A stretch of 43,010 nt of DNA from Caulobacter sp. (GCF_017744445.1 NZ_JAGIBH010000020.1:17751-60760), one strand, 5' to 3'; shown: positions 9,959-18,648, numbered from the stretch's first letter. Notes: generated by a model not told the origin, from the sequence alone. Program-made: numbers and translations.

Positions 9959-12388
9959 TCACTGCCCCTGGGCGATCGCGTCCGCCGTCAGGGCCAGCAG
10001 CATGTAACCGGACGCGACGTTTACGACATACTCGTTCTCGCCCCACAGGAAGGGCCAGTCTTCCTTGTTTTCGGGCAGGTCGGGCTTGATGATCAGCACG
10101 CCCGGCACGACGCCGCCGGCGATGAAGCTGAAGTCGGCGCGGTTGTTGCCGTAGGCCACTTCCTTGGACTGGGTCCCGACGCCGGAGACCAGCGACAGGT
10201 TCGAGCCCGGATGGGTCCCGAAGAGATAGTCGAGGGCGCGATAGACGCCGTCGGCGGGGACGATGGCGGGGAAGGCCTTGCGCAGGGCCGCGTGGGTCAG
10301 GCCCGCCTCGACCACCTGGCCGCTGCCGGCCCAGCCGGCGGTCCCGATGAAGACCCCGAACGGATTGGCCGTCGCCAGCTTGGCGTCCTCGGCCAGCCAG
10401 GCGCGCACGGCCGGCTCCATCCGGGTCTTGTAGGCGGCGGGCATGAACGGGATCGCCTGGACGGCGGTGCGGGCGTTGAACGCGAAGCGCCTTTCGACCT
10501 CGGGCCACATCGCGTCGATGCGGGCGGCGTATTTCGGGTCCTTGGTCGTGGCCAGCAGCTCGACCGTGGCGTCGAACTCCTCGTCGACCAGGTGGCCGCC
10601 GGTGGTGTTGCCATGGCGGAAGTCATTGGGGGCGTGGGTGTGCTCCTCGTCCCAGACGCGTTTGGCGATGGCCAGGCTTTCGTCGGCCAGGGCGTCGTCG
10701 GCGCCGCGCAGGGCCCGGCTGGCGGCGGCGAGGGCGGCGATCGAGCCGTAGTTCAGGGCCGTGGACTTGCTGGTGAAGGCCCAGCGGTCGTCCTTGTTGC
10801 CGGGGATGCCGTCGGTCTTGGTCACCGCGTCGCCCAGGTGGGTGTACTGCTCGACGTCGGGCTCGACGATGCCGTTGGTGGCGTGGCCGACGGCCTTGTG
10901 CTGGGCGACCAGCTGCAGGACGCCGTGGCGGATCTGCTGAACGAGGTCGGGCTTGCCGTCGGGGATGTGCATCTCGACCCGGCGCGCAGCGTCGTCGACG
11001 CTGGTCTGATCGCGGGTGGGACGGAAGGTCTCCCAGGTCTCGACCATGTTGCGCACGACCGCGTACTGGGTCTGGGTGCGGATGTCGAAGTCGCCGGCGT
11101 CGAACCAGCCGCCGATGTTCAGGCCGGGGATGTGCTCGCCCGGCTTGAACGCCGTGTCGGTGGTCGGGCCCTGGGCGTAGAGGTCCAGGTGCTCGTGGTT
11201 CACCGGCGCCTGCAGGGCGTCGTCCTTGTGCGCCTCGCCGTGCCAGACGCGGTAGGCCTCGTTGACGAACATGTGGTCCATGGCGACCGGGAAATAGACG
11301 TCCAGGGTCGGATGCCAGGCGTCGGCATAGACGTCCGGCCCGATGCGGAACGGCGCGCTGCGGGTCCCGCCGTACTCGACCACATAGGCGCCGGGCTGCT
11401 TGACGCTGGTGAAGTCGAAGCGGCCGTAGTTGTAGCGCAGGTAGCGGCCCCAGGGCTTGACCGGCGCCTCGAGAGCGGTGGTGAAGGCGCCGGCATCGGA
11501 GATCCGCAAGAGCCTCGCGGTGGCCTTGGCCTTGTCGGCCGCATCGAGCTCGATCACCGCCGTCTTGGTCTGGCTCGGGGCGTAGCCGACCTGCGAGTGG
11601 GCGATCATCGGCGGCCGCACCCAGGCGGCGTCGGCCTGGGGCGTCAGGGTCCATTCCAGCACCTTGCCGGTCTGGCCCGAGGGCAGCAGGCCGCGCGCCA
11701 CGAACCAGCCGTTCTGGGCCTGGTTGCGGCCGTCATAGAGGGCGATCGGCGTTGCGGAGGTCAGGGTCACGCGGTGGCCGGCGTCTTCCGGCGAGAGCAC
11801 CAAGCGCTTGCCTTGGGCGAGAGGCAGGGGCTCGGCCCGACCATCGCCCGGTCCCATGTCGCTGGCCGGATACAGCGGGAAGACGCCCGCCTTGCCGTCG
11901 GCCATGAAGGTCTTGCGGAAATAAGCCGACGGCAGGAATTCCAGGTTGAAGCCGGCCTTGCCTTCCAGCGCCTTGGGCAGGGGCTTGTCGATCACGATGC
12001 TGACCACGACGCTGGCGCCGCGCGGCTCGGACCGGATCACGTAGCGAAAGCCGTGCTCGGCATACTCCAGCGTCGCCTCGACCACGCCGGTCTTGGGATC
12101 GACCTTGCGGTCCACGAGCTTGCCGATCGGGTCCCACTGGCCGGGCGTGGGCGAGAGGCGGACATCGCCGTTGGTAGCCGTGCGCACGCCGCGCTGAACG
12201 AGCTCGACCCCGCTGATCTTGGCGTCGCTGAACAGGCTGTCGTACCAGTTGCTGAACACCAGCACCTCGGCGCCGGGCGCGGCGTAGTAGCCGGCCTCGT
12301 TCAGCTTCATCGGCGGCGCGGCCGTCTGGGCCAGGGCCGTCGTCGACAGCAGGCAGGCGAGCGACAGGGCGAGCGGAAGTCTGCGCAT
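9959..12388 (-). CDS. Secreted glycoside hydrolase family 9 protein (cellulase-like)
   Basis: Predicted periplasmic or secreted inverting beta-glycosidase acting on cellulose-type or related beta-glucans. The start at 12388 is chosen for its GGAGGA ribosome site 7 bases upstream and because it begins a clear signal peptide (MRRLPLALSLACLLSTTALAQ); the upstream in-frame ATG at 12427 would bury this. The 809-residue protein has an N-terminal ~250-residue beta-rich region, a cellulase N-terminal Ig-like domain (starting near HSQVGYAPSQTKTAVI), then the (alpha/alpha)6 GH9 catalytic domain with the signature GGWFDAGD (catalytic Asp430/Asp433) and a C-terminal acidic region GENEY (Glu784/Glu786) as candidate proton donor. 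The exact substrate cannot be read from sequence. It stands alone between glnD and murJ. Confidence 0.88.
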   Translation of the reverse strand: MRRLPLALSLACLLSTTALAQTAAPPMKLNEAGYYAAPGAEVLVFSNWYDSLFSDAKISGVELVQRGVRTATNGDVRLSPTPGQWDPIGKLVDRKVDPKTGVVEATLEYAEHGFRYVIRSEPRGASVVVSIVIDKPLPKALEGKAGFNLEFLPSAYFRKTFMADGKAGVFPLYPASDMGPGDGRAEPLPLAQGKRLVLSPEDAGHRVTLTSATPIALYDGRNQAQNGWFVARGLLPSGQTGKVLEWTLTPQADAAWVRPPMIAHSQVGYAPSQTKTAVIELDAADKAKATARLLRISDAGAFTTALEAPVKPWGRYLRYNYGRFDFTSVKQPGAYVVEYGGTRSAPFRIGPDVYADAWHPTLDVYFPVAMDHMFVNEAYRVWHGEAHKDDALQAPVNHEHLDLYAQGPTTDTAFKPGEHIPGLNIGGWFDAGDFDIRTQTQYAVVRNMVETWETFRPTRDQTSVDDAARRVEMHIPDGKPDLVQQIRHGVLQLVAQHKAVGHATNGIVEPDVEQYTHLGDAVTKTDGIPGNKDDRWAFTSKSTALNYGSIAALAAASRALRGADDALADESLAIAKRVWDEEHTHAPNDFRHGNTTGGHLVDEEFDATVELLATTKDPKYAARIDAMWPEVERRFAFNARTAVQAIPFMPAAYKTRMEPAVRAWLAEDAKLATANPFGVFIGTAGWAGSGQVVEAGLTHAALRKAFPAIVPADGVYRALDYLFGTHPGSNLSLVSGVGTQSKEVAYGNNRADFSFIAGGVVPGVLIIKPDLPENKEDWPFLWGENEYVVNVASGYMLLALTADAIAQGQ

Positions 12389-12466
12389 CAAGTTTCCTCC
12401 GGGCCCGTCGGACGCGAGCCTTTCCATCGAAGGTTGCGGGCCGAAGCGTCGCCGTCAATGAAAATT

Positions 12467-12480
12467 TGGTACCGGTCACA
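12467..12480. promoter_or_regulatory. Imperfect LacI-type dyad upstream of GH9 gene
   Basis: TGGTACCGGTCACA has a central CCGG and imperfect twofold symmetry (5 of 7 paired positions), like LacI-family operators that control sugar genes. It lies about 80 bases upstream of the GH9 start and about 60 bases upstream of murJ in the divergent promoter region. The link to GH9 regulation is inference. Confidence 0.25.
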
Positions 12481-12538
12481 TTTGTCGTATCAGCGGCGTG
12501 CTCTTGACGCTTCCTCGGCGCCGTCACAGAAGCCGGGA

Positions 12539-14173
12539 GTGACCGACACCGCGCCCCCCGCCGCCCCCGCTGAAGCTCCCGCGCCCAAGAAGGGTGGAGG
12601 TCTTCTCAAGTCGTCGGCGATCTATTCGGGCCTGACCCTGGTCAGCCGGTTCATGGGCTTCGCGCGGGACTTGGCGGTCTCGTACCGGATGGGGGCCAGC
12701 GCCACCCCGGCGGCCGACGCCTACAACGCCGCCCTGGCCTTCCCGAACCTGTTCCGCCGGTTCTTCGCCGAGGGCGCTTTCGCCGCGGCCTTCGTGCCGG
12801 CCTACGCCAAGTCGCTGCAGCGCGACGGCGAGGAGAAGGCCGACATCCTGGCGGCCGACGCCATGGCCACCCTGGCGGCCTCGACCATCATTATCACCGT
12901 CATCTGCCAGCTGGCCATGCCGTGGCTGATGATGCTGATCAGCCCGGGCTTTGGCTGGGGCACCGAGAAGTACAAGCTGGCGGTGCTGCTGACCCAGATC
13001 ACCATGCCATACCTGCCGTGCATGGCCATCGTCGCCCACCTGTCGGGCGTCTTGAACGCCCGCGACCGCTTCATCCTGTCGGCCGGCGCGCCGATCCTGC
13101 TGAACATCAGCACCTTGATCTTCATCCTGCCCCAGACCTCGGCGGTGGGCGCGGCGACCTGGGGTTCGATCGGCGTGGTCGTGGCCGGCGTGGCGCAGGC
13201 CGCCCTGCTGACCTGGGGCGTCAACAAGTCCGGGGCCAAGGTCCACTGGCGGCTGCCGCGCCTGACCCCCGAAGTGCGCGAGCTGATCGGCAAGGCCATC
13301 CCCGGCGCCCTGGCGGCCAGCGCCACCCAGGTCAACATCTTCATCTCGGGCAACCTGGCCAGCCACGTCCCGGGCGGCCGCACCTGGCTGGCCACCGCCG
13401 ACCGTCTCTACCAGTTGCCGCTAGGCCTAGTGGGCGTCGCCATCGGGGTCGCCCTGCTGCCGCGCCTGTCGCGCGCCGTGCACTCGGGCGACCGCGAGGA
13501 CGCCCAGAGCGCCATGGACCAGGGCGTCACGCTCGCCATGGCCCTGACCCTGCCGGCCGCCGCGGCCCTGGTCGCCATGCCGGGCTTCCTGTCGGACGGC
13601 CTCTACACCCGGGGCCAGTTCACCGCCTTCGACGCCAGCCAGACGGCGGCGGCGCTGTTCTTCTATGGCCTGGGCACGCCGGCCTTCGTGCTGCAGCAGC
13701 TCTATTCGCGCGCCTTCTTCGCGCGCGGCGACACCAAGAGCCCGATGCGGTTCGCCCTGATCTCGGTGGCGGTGAACATCGCCTTCGGCGTCGTCCTGTT
13801 CCAGCTGGTCGGGGTCAAGGGCATCGCGGCCGCGACCGCCATCGCCTCGTGGATCAATGTCGGCCAGATGGCCTTCGGCCTGTCGCGCAAGAAGGACTAC
13901 AGCCCGACCGGCCAGACCTGGTCGCGCCTAACCCGCATCCTGCTGGCCAGCCTGGGCATGGGCCTCTTGATGGCCGCCGCCTCGCACTATCGCGACCTGA
14001 TCGAGGCCCCGCTGCGCGGCATCGGCCTGACCGGCCACGCGCTGGGCGCCAAGGAGTTCGCCCTGGCGCTCACCTGCCTGGCCGGCGCCCTGGTCTATCC
14101 GCCGCTGCTGTTCCTGTTCGGCGGGGTCAAGCCGTCCGAGCTGAAGGCGGCGCTGCGCCGGGGCAAGGCTTGA
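12539..14173 (+). CDS. murJ: Lipid II flippase MurJ (MviN)
   Basis: Integral inner-membrane protein that flips lipid II for peptidoglycan synthesis. The frame shows the family pattern: a short Pro/Ala-rich cytoplasmic N-terminus, then SSAIYSGLTLVSRFMGFARDL (the conserved first helix and loop) and about 14 hydrophobic segments up to the C-terminus. A GTG at 12539 gives 544 residues, near the usual 510-550; the frame is open far upstream through antisense GH9 sequence, so the start cannot be fixed by a stop codon and the ribosome site is poor. It diverges from the GH9 gene, and trpS follows after 160 bases. Confidence 0.93.
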   Translation: MTDTAPPAAPAEAPAPKKGGGLLKSSAIYSGLTLVSRFMGFARDLAVSYRMGASATPAADAYNAALAFPNLFRRFFAEGAFAAAFVPAYAKSLQRDGEEKADILAADAMATLAASTIIITVICQLAMPWLMMLISPGFGWGTEKYKLAVLLTQITMPYLPCMAIVAHLSGVLNARDRFILSAGAPILLNISTLIFILPQTSAVGAATWGSIGVVVAGVAQAALLTWGVNKSGAKVHWRLPRLTPEVRELIGKAIPGALAASATQVNIFISGNLASHVPGGRTWLATADRLYQLPLGLVGVAIGVALLPRLSRAVHSGDREDAQSAMDQGVTLAMALTLPAAAALVAMPGFLSDGLYTRGQFTAFDASQTAAALFFYGLGTPAFVLQQLYSRAFFARGDTKSPMRFALISVAVNIAFGVVLFQLVGVKGIAAATAIASWINVGQMAFGLSRKKDYSPTGQTWSRLTRILLASLGMGLLMAAASHYRDLIEAPLRGIGLTGHALGAKEFALALTCLAGALVYPPLLFLFGGVKPSELKAALRRGKA

Positions 14174-14333
14174 TCCGTGGGGCTGAGGAGGCTAACCAGC
14201 GGGGCATGGCTCCGATCGGTCTCTTCTCGCCGCGATGGCGCGGCTCTCTCTGACTTCGATCCTCGCGTTTCGACGCGATGCGCGCACCTGCGCCTAGCCA
14301 ATCCCTTCGAATACGACAGCCAAGGCTGAACTC

Positions 14334-15368
14334 ATGACCGATCAAGCCCCCGTCGCCTATACGGGCCCCGCCCGCGTGCTCTCGGGCGTCCAACCCTCGG
14401 GCGCCCTGCACCTGGGCAACTATCTCGGCGCGCTGGTGAAGTTCACCCGCCTGCAGCACGAGATCGACACCTTCATCTTCGTGGCCGACCTGCACGCCAT
14501 CACCGTGTGGCAGGATCCGGCCGCCCTGGCCCAGCAGACCCGCGAGATCGCGGCCGCCTACATCGCCTCGGGCCTGGACCCGGACAAGGCGACGATCTTC
14601 CCGCAATCGGCCGTGCGCGAGCACGCCGAGCTGTCCTGGATCTTCAACTGCGTCGCCCGCCTCGGCTGGCTGGACCGCATGACCCAGTTCAAGGAGAAGA
14701 GCGGCAAGCACAAGGAGCGCAGCTCGGTGGGTCTCTACACCTATCCGGTGCTGCAGGCGGCCGACATCCTGGTCTACAAGGCCACCCACGTGCCGGTGGG
14801 CGAGGACCAGAAGCAGCACTTGGAACTGACTCGCGACATCGCCGGCAAGTTCAACCACGACTTCAACGCCCCGGGCTTCTTCCCCATCCCCGATCCGCTG
14901 ATCCAGGGACCGGGCGCGCGGGTCATGAGCCTGCGTGACGGTTCGGCCAAGATGAGCAAGTCCGATCCGTCGGACTATTCGCGCATCAACCTGACCGACA
15001 CGGCCGACGACATCGCCGCCAAGGTCAAGAAGGCCCGCACCGACCCGGAACCGCTGCCGGAAACGATCGAGGAACTGGCGACCCGCGCCGAGGCCGACAA
15101 CCTGGTCGGCATCTTCGCGGCCCTGGCCGGCAAGACCAAGGCCGAGGTGCTGGCCGAATACGCCGGCAAGGGCTTTGGCACGTTCAAGCCGGCCCTGGCC
15201 GAGCTGGCGGTCGAGAGCCTGGCCCCGGTGGGCGAGCGCATGCGCGGCCTGCTGGGCGATCCGGCGGTGCTGGACGCCATCCTGGCCAAGGGCGCGGAGA
15301 AGGCTCGCGAAGCCGCCGCCCCGACCCTGGCCGAGGTCAAGAAGCTGGTCGGCTTCTGGGGGGCTTGA
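14334..15368 (+). CDS. trpS: Tryptophan--tRNA ligase
   Basis: Class I aminoacyl-tRNA synthetase charging tRNA-Trp. The 344-residue length is typical. The HIGH-like motif is PSGALHLGN (residues 21-29) and the KMSKS loop is present exactly (residues 206-210, AKMSKSDPSDYSRI). The GEDQKQHLELTRDIA segment is characteristic of bacterial TrpRS. The 160-base gap before it contains a possible 15-residue leader peptide with one Trp codon (14206-14253) and a small hairpin at 14263-14278, but no tandem Trp codons, so attenuation is not supported. Confidence 0.97.
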   Translation: MTDQAPVAYTGPARVLSGVQPSGALHLGNYLGALVKFTRLQHEIDTFIFVADLHAITVWQDPAALAQQTREIAAAYIASGLDPDKATIFPQSAVREHAELSWIFNCVARLGWLDRMTQFKEKSGKHKERSSVGLYTYPVLQAADILVYKATHVPVGEDQKQHLELTRDIAGKFNHDFNAPGFFPIPDPLIQGPGARVMSLRDGSAKMSKSDPSDYSRINLTDTADDIAAKVKKARTDPEPLPETIEELATRAEADNLVGIFAALAGKTKAEVLAEYAGKGFGTFKPALAELAVESLAPVGERMRGLLGDPAVLDAILAKGAEKAREAAAPTLAEVKKLVGFWGA

Positions 15369-15399
15369 GGTTCGGCTGGAAGCGGCGTCATCTCGCGCG

Positions 15400-15888
15400 A
15401 TGACTGACGCCGCTTATAGCCGCCGCAAGTTCCTGGTCGTCGCCGACGACACGCCGGAGTTCACGGCGGCGCTGAAATACGCCTGCCGCCGCGCCCGCTC
15501 GACCGGCGGTCACGTGGCCCTGCTGAAGGTGATCTCGCCCGCCGAGTTCGAGCACTGGAGCGGCGTGCGCGAAGAGATCGAGCGCCAGGAACGCGAGGAG
15601 GCCGAGGTCCTGCTCCAGAGCCTGGCCGGCCAGGTCGTGGCCGAGACCGGCCTGCCGCCCGAGTTCATCATCAAGCACGCCGACAGCGTCCGCACGGCGC
15701 TCAAGGCGGTGGTGGCGGCTGACCCGAGCATCAAGATCCTGATCCTGGCGACGTCGACGGCGGGCAGGGGGCCGGGACCGCTGATCGCGGCGATCGCCAA
15801 GGAGGGCGTCGGCTTCGGCGGCCGCAAGCTGCCCGTCACCGTGGTGCCGGGGGATCTGACGGACGAAGAGATCGACGCGTTGGCCTAG
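15400..15888 (+). CDS. Universal stress protein (UspA) family protein
   Basis: 162-residue cytoplasmic protein with one USP domain: the first strand KFLVVADDTPEFTAALKYACRRA matches the UspA start, and the middle holds an alternating alpha/beta pattern. The ATP-binding signature G-2x-G-9x-G-S/T is only partly recognisable (ATSTAGRGPGPLIAAI near 121-136), so nucleotide binding is uncertain. It starts 31 bases after trpS on the same strand, so co-transcription is likely. The role beyond a general stress response cannot be read. Confidence 0.85.
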   Translation: MTDAAYSRRKFLVVADDTPEFTAALKYACRRARSTGGHVALLKVISPAEFEHWSGVREEIERQEREEAEVLLQSLAGQVVAETGLPPEFIIKHADSVRTALKAVVAADPSIKILILATSTAGRGPGPLIAAIAKEGVGFGGRKLPVTVVPGDLTDEEIDALA

Positions 15889-15897
15889 GAGATGGCT

Positions 15898-16010
15898 CCC
15901 CCCACCTGACCTCGCTTTGCGAGGTCGTCCGCCCCCAAAGGCGGGCGGAAGATGCGCGTCGCCCTTCTGCCCCCTCCGGGGGAGGAGCGCGCAGCGCGGA
16001 GGGGGCGAGT
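15898..16010. repeat. Interspersed hairpin repeat, second family, copy 1
   Basis: About 113 bases beginning CCCCCCACCTGACC and ending GGGGGCGAGT, built of three hairpins: GACCTCGC...GCGAGGTC (15908-15925), a CCGCCC/GGGCGG stem (15929-15948) and a CCCCCTCC/GGGGGAGG stem (15970-15984). A clear second copy lies at 20996-21110. The right end overlaps the stop codon of the minus-strand P450 gene at 16010. It sits between two convergent genes. Confidence 0.8.
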
Positions 16011-17278
16011 TAGACCCGCTCCGGGATCCGCACCATCATCCGCTCATAACCCTTCACGAAGGTCGAGTAGACGCGCTTGGGCTCTTCCAGCACCTCGATC
16101 CTGGGGAAGCGTTTCAGCACCTCTTCCCAGACGATCTTCAGCTGCATCTCGGCCAGGCGATTACCGACGCAGCGGTGGATGCCGAAGCCGAACGACAGGT
16201 GGCGGCGGGCCTGCGGGCGGTCGATGATGAAGGCGTCGGCGTTCTCGATGACCGTGTCGTCGCGGTTGCCCGAGACGTACCACATCACGACCTTGTCGCC
16301 CTTCTTGATGGTCTTGCCGGCCAGCTCGAAGTCCTCCAGCGCCGTGCGGCGCATGTGGGCTAGCGGGGTCTGCCAGCGGATGATCTCCGAGACCATGTTC
16401 GGGATCAGCGACGGATCGGCGCGCAGCTTGGCCTCTTCCTGTGGGTTCTGCGACAGGGCGTAGAGGCCGCCGGTGATCGAGTTGCGGGTGGTGTCGTTGC
16501 CGCCGACGATCAGCAGGATGACATTGCCGAGGTATTCGAAGGGCGGCATGTCGCGGGTGGCCTCGCCGTGGGCCAGCATCGAGATCAGGTCGCTGCCCGG
16601 CTCGGTCTGGTTGACCCGCTCGTTCCACAGATTGGTGAAGTAGCCCAGGCATTCCAGCAGCTCGGCGCGGCGGGCGTCCTCGCTCTCGACGATGCCGCTC
16701 TCGGGCGAGGCGGTGGCGACGTCCGACCAGCGGGTCAGCTTGCGACGCTCTTCCCAGGGGAAGTTGAACAAGGTGGCCAGCATCTGGGTGGTCAGCTCGA
16801 TCGAGACGCGGTCGACCCAGTCGAACGGCTCCTCGATCGGCAGCGTGTCCAGGATCTGGCAGACCCGCTCGCGGATGATGCCCTCCAGCTTGGCCAGGTT
16901 CGGCGGCGAGACAATTGGACTAACTGTCTTGCGCTGGATGTCGTGCTTGGGCTGGTCCATGGCGATGAACATCGGCAGGACGAAGTCCTCGTCGAAGTCG
17001 CGGATGGTGATGCCGCCCAGGTGGGCGTCCGACGAGAAGATCTGGTGGGTCGTATCGACGGTCATGATGTCGTTGTAGCGGGTGATCGACCAATAGGGCC
17101 CGATCTCCTCGTCGCCCTTCGAGTAGTGGACGGGGTCTTCCTTCCGCATCCGCTCGAAATAGGGCCACATGGCGTCGGCCTGGAACAGGGCCGGATCGGC
17201 GATGTGATAGTCCTCGAGGGGAATGGAATAGGCCCTCGCTCGGGCGTCAGCCTTCAGGTCGACAGAACCATCGCTCAT
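16010..17278 (-). CDS. Cytochrome P450, CYP153A-like alkane/fatty acid terminal hydroxylase
   Basis: Soluble bacterial class I P450; the CYP153A family hydroxylates the terminal carbon of medium-chain alkanes or fatty acids using ferredoxin and ferredoxin reductase. Start 17278 is picked for its GGAGG ribosome site 7 bases upstream; it gives 422 residues. Key sites: oxygen-activating I-helix GGNDTTRNS (Asp262), ExxR motif in SEIIRW (Glu298, Arg301), and heme loop FGFGIHRCVGNRLAE with Cys370 as the thiolate ligand. The stretch MFIAMDQPKHDIQRKTVSP is strongly reminiscent of CYP153A proteins. No ferredoxin or reductase gene is nearby. The stop codon lies within an interspersed repeat. Confidence 0.92.
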   Translation of the reverse strand: MSDGSVDLKADARARAYSIPLEDYHIADPALFQADAMWPYFERMRKEDPVHYSKGDEEIGPYWSITRYNDIMTVDTTHQIFSSDAHLGGITIRDFDEDFVLPMFIAMDQPKHDIQRKTVSPIVSPPNLAKLEGIIRERVCQILDTLPIEEPFDWVDRVSIELTTQMLATLFNFPWEERRKLTRWSDVATASPESGIVESEDARRAELLECLGYFTNLWNERVNQTEPGSDLISMLAHGEATRDMPPFEYLGNVILLIVGGNDTTRNSITGGLYALSQNPQEEAKLRADPSLIPNMVSEIIRWQTPLAHMRRTALEDFELAGKTIKKGDKVVMWYVSGNRDDTVIENADAFIIDRPQARRHLSFGFGIHRCVGNRLAEMQLKIVWEEVLKRFPRIEVLEEPKRVYSTFVKGYERMMVRIPERV

Positions 17279-17326
17279 CGTGGATCCTCCCGCGGATCGG
17301 TGTTTTGCGAGCATACCGCCAGAAAA

Positions 17327-17340
17327 TGACGCCTGTGTCA
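17327..17340. promoter_or_regulatory. TGAC-N6-GTCA dyad upstream of the P450 gene
   Basis: The palindrome TGACGCCTGTGTCA lies in an A/T-rich setting (flanking AAAA and TTTT), 49 bases upstream of the P450 start and 63 bases before the divergent NifU-type gene. The form fits a TetR- or GntR-type operator. Function is inferred from position only. Confidence 0.35.
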
Positions 17341-17402
17341 CTTTTAAAATGCGCGGTTCGGTCACCCTTGCGTCAGGCGGCCGCGAGGTCCATCTGTCGG
17401 CC

Positions 17403-17978
17403 ATGTTCATTCAGACCGAGACCACCCCGAACCCCGAGGTCCTGAAGTTCCTGCCCGGCCGTGAAGTGCTGGGCGAGGGCGCTCGTGAGTTCCGCACCCC
17501 GGAAGAGGGCGACGCCTCGCCGCTGGCCAAGGCCCTGTTCGACCTGGGCGACGTGACGCGGGTGTTCTTCGGTCCCGACTTCCTGACCGTGACCAAGGGC
17601 GAGGACGCCCAGTGGCCGCACCTGAAGGCCCCGATCCTGGCGGCCATCATGGACCACTTCACCAGCGGCCGCCCGGTGCTGCTGGATGCGACCCAGGACG
17701 GCGGCCACGACGATGACGGCGTCTATGACGAGGAAGCCTCGCAGATCGTCGCCGAGATCAAGGAACTGCTCGACACCCGCATCCGTCCGGCCGTGGCCCA
17801 GGACGGCGGCGACATCGTCTTCTCGCGTTTCGAGCCGCAGACCGGCGTGGTCTGGCTGCACATGCGCGGCGCCTGCTCGGGCTGCCCGTCCTCGTCGGCG
17901 ACCCTGAAGTCGGGCGTCGAGAACATGCTCAAGCACTATGTGCCGGAAGTGACGCGGGTCGAGCAGACGCTGGGCTAA
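17403..17978 (+). CDS. NifU family Fe-S cluster carrier (Nfu type)
   Basis: 191-residue protein with an N-terminal Nfu_N (HIRA-interacting) domain (MFIQTETTPNPEVLKFLPG, residues 1-90) and a C-terminal NifU-like domain with the cluster-binding CxxC at Cys158 and Cys161 (GACSGCPSSSATLK). This two-domain layout is the usual alphaproteobacterial and mitochondrial NFU1 type, which passes 4Fe-4S clusters to target enzymes. ATG 17403 gives the exact family N-terminus. It diverges from the P450 gene; a nitroreductase follows. Confidence 0.93.
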   Translation: MFIQTETTPNPEVLKFLPGREVLGEGAREFRTPEEGDASPLAKALFDLGDVTRVFFGPDFLTVTKGEDAQWPHLKAPILAAIMDHFTSGRPVLLDATQDGGHDDDGVYDEEASQIVAEIKELLDTRIRPAVAQDGGDIVFSRFEPQTGVVWLHMRGACSGCPSSSATLKSGVENMLKHYVPEVTRVEQTLG

Positions 17979-18017
17979 GGCCCGCGCCAGCCTTGCGCGA
18001 TGCGGCGGAAGTCCTTA

Positions 18018-18038
18018 TTGTAACTATTCTAGTTGCAA
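18018..18038. promoter_or_regulatory. Operator-like palindrome upstream of the nitroreductase
   Basis: Half-sites TTGTAACT and AGTTGCAA flank a 5-base centre ATTCT; only one pair is unmatched and the inner AACTA-TTC-TAGTT is perfect. It begins 43 bases before the nitroreductase start, in an AT-rich promoter-like patch. The core resembles sites of HxlR/YodB-type redox regulators that control nitroreductases; that link is from memory and unproven. No such regulator is adjacent. Confidence 0.5.
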
Positions 18039-18060
18039 ATAGCTTCCTCAAGGATCGCTC

Positions 18061-18648
18061 ATGGCCAAGCTCGAAGACGCCACGCTCGCCCAGCTGTTCA
18101 CCGAAGCCCGGACCCGCAACGGCTGGGATCCGACGCCGCTGCCGGAAAGCGTCCTGCGCGAGCTCTATGAGCTGACCAAGTTCGGCCCGACCGCGGCCAA
18201 CTCGACCCCGGCCCGCTTTTATTTCCTGACTTCGCAAGAGGCCAAGGAACGCCTGGCCAAGCATTCGTCGGGCTCGAACGCGCCGAAGATCCTGCAGGCG
18301 CCGGTGACGGTGATCGTCGGCTACGACCTCGATTTCCCGGAAACCCTGCCGAAGCTGTTCCCGCACGCCCCGGGCGCCAAGGACTGGTTCAACGACATGA
18401 CGGCCCGTGAGTGGGGCGCGCTGCGCAACAGCTCGCTGCAGGGCGGCTATTTCATCCTGGCGGCGCGGGCCCTGGGCCTGGACGTCGGTCCGATGTCGGG
18501 CTTCGACAATGCCGGCGTGGATGCGGAGTTCTTCGCGGGCACCAACATCAAGAGCAACTTCATCGCCTCGATCGGCTACGGCACCGAAGAGGGCCTGTTC
18601 CCGCGCAACCCGCGCCTGGGCTTCGACGAAGCCGCGAAGATTCTTTAG
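18061..18648 (+). CDS. Nitroreductase family protein, RutE-like malonic semialdehyde reductase
   Basis: FMN-dependent NAD(P)H reductase of 195 residues. It aligns along its length, by eye, with RutE (ARTRNGWDPTPLPESVLRELYELTKFGPTAANSTPARF and LRNSSLQGGYFILAARALGLDVGPMSGFDNAGVD), which reduces malonic semialdehyde to 3-hydroxypropionate at the end of the Rut pyrimidine pathway. Here no other rut genes are nearby, so it may instead serve detoxification of aldehydes or quinones, or beta-alanine metabolism. The start at 18061 lies behind a palindromic promoter region. An interspersed repeat follows the stop. Confidence 0.88.
   Translation: MAKLEDATLAQLFTEARTRNGWDPTPLPESVLRELYELTKFGPTAANSTPARFYFLTSQEAKERLAKHSSGSNAPKILQAPVTVIVGYDLDFPETLPKLFPHAPGAKDWFNDMTAREWGALRNSSLQGGYFILAARALGLDVGPMSGFDNAGVDAEFFAGTNIKSNFIASIGYGTEEGLFPRNPRLGFDEAAKIL

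Noticed and set aside
9773..12538. Very long plus-strand open frame running into murJ
   Set aside because: It is the antisense shadow of the GH9 gene; GC-rich third positions keep it open. Only the part from 12539 has MurJ character.
12922..14253. 443-codon plus-strand open frame inside murJ
   Set aside because: Alternate frame of murJ with Arg/Pro/Gly-rich content and no homology.
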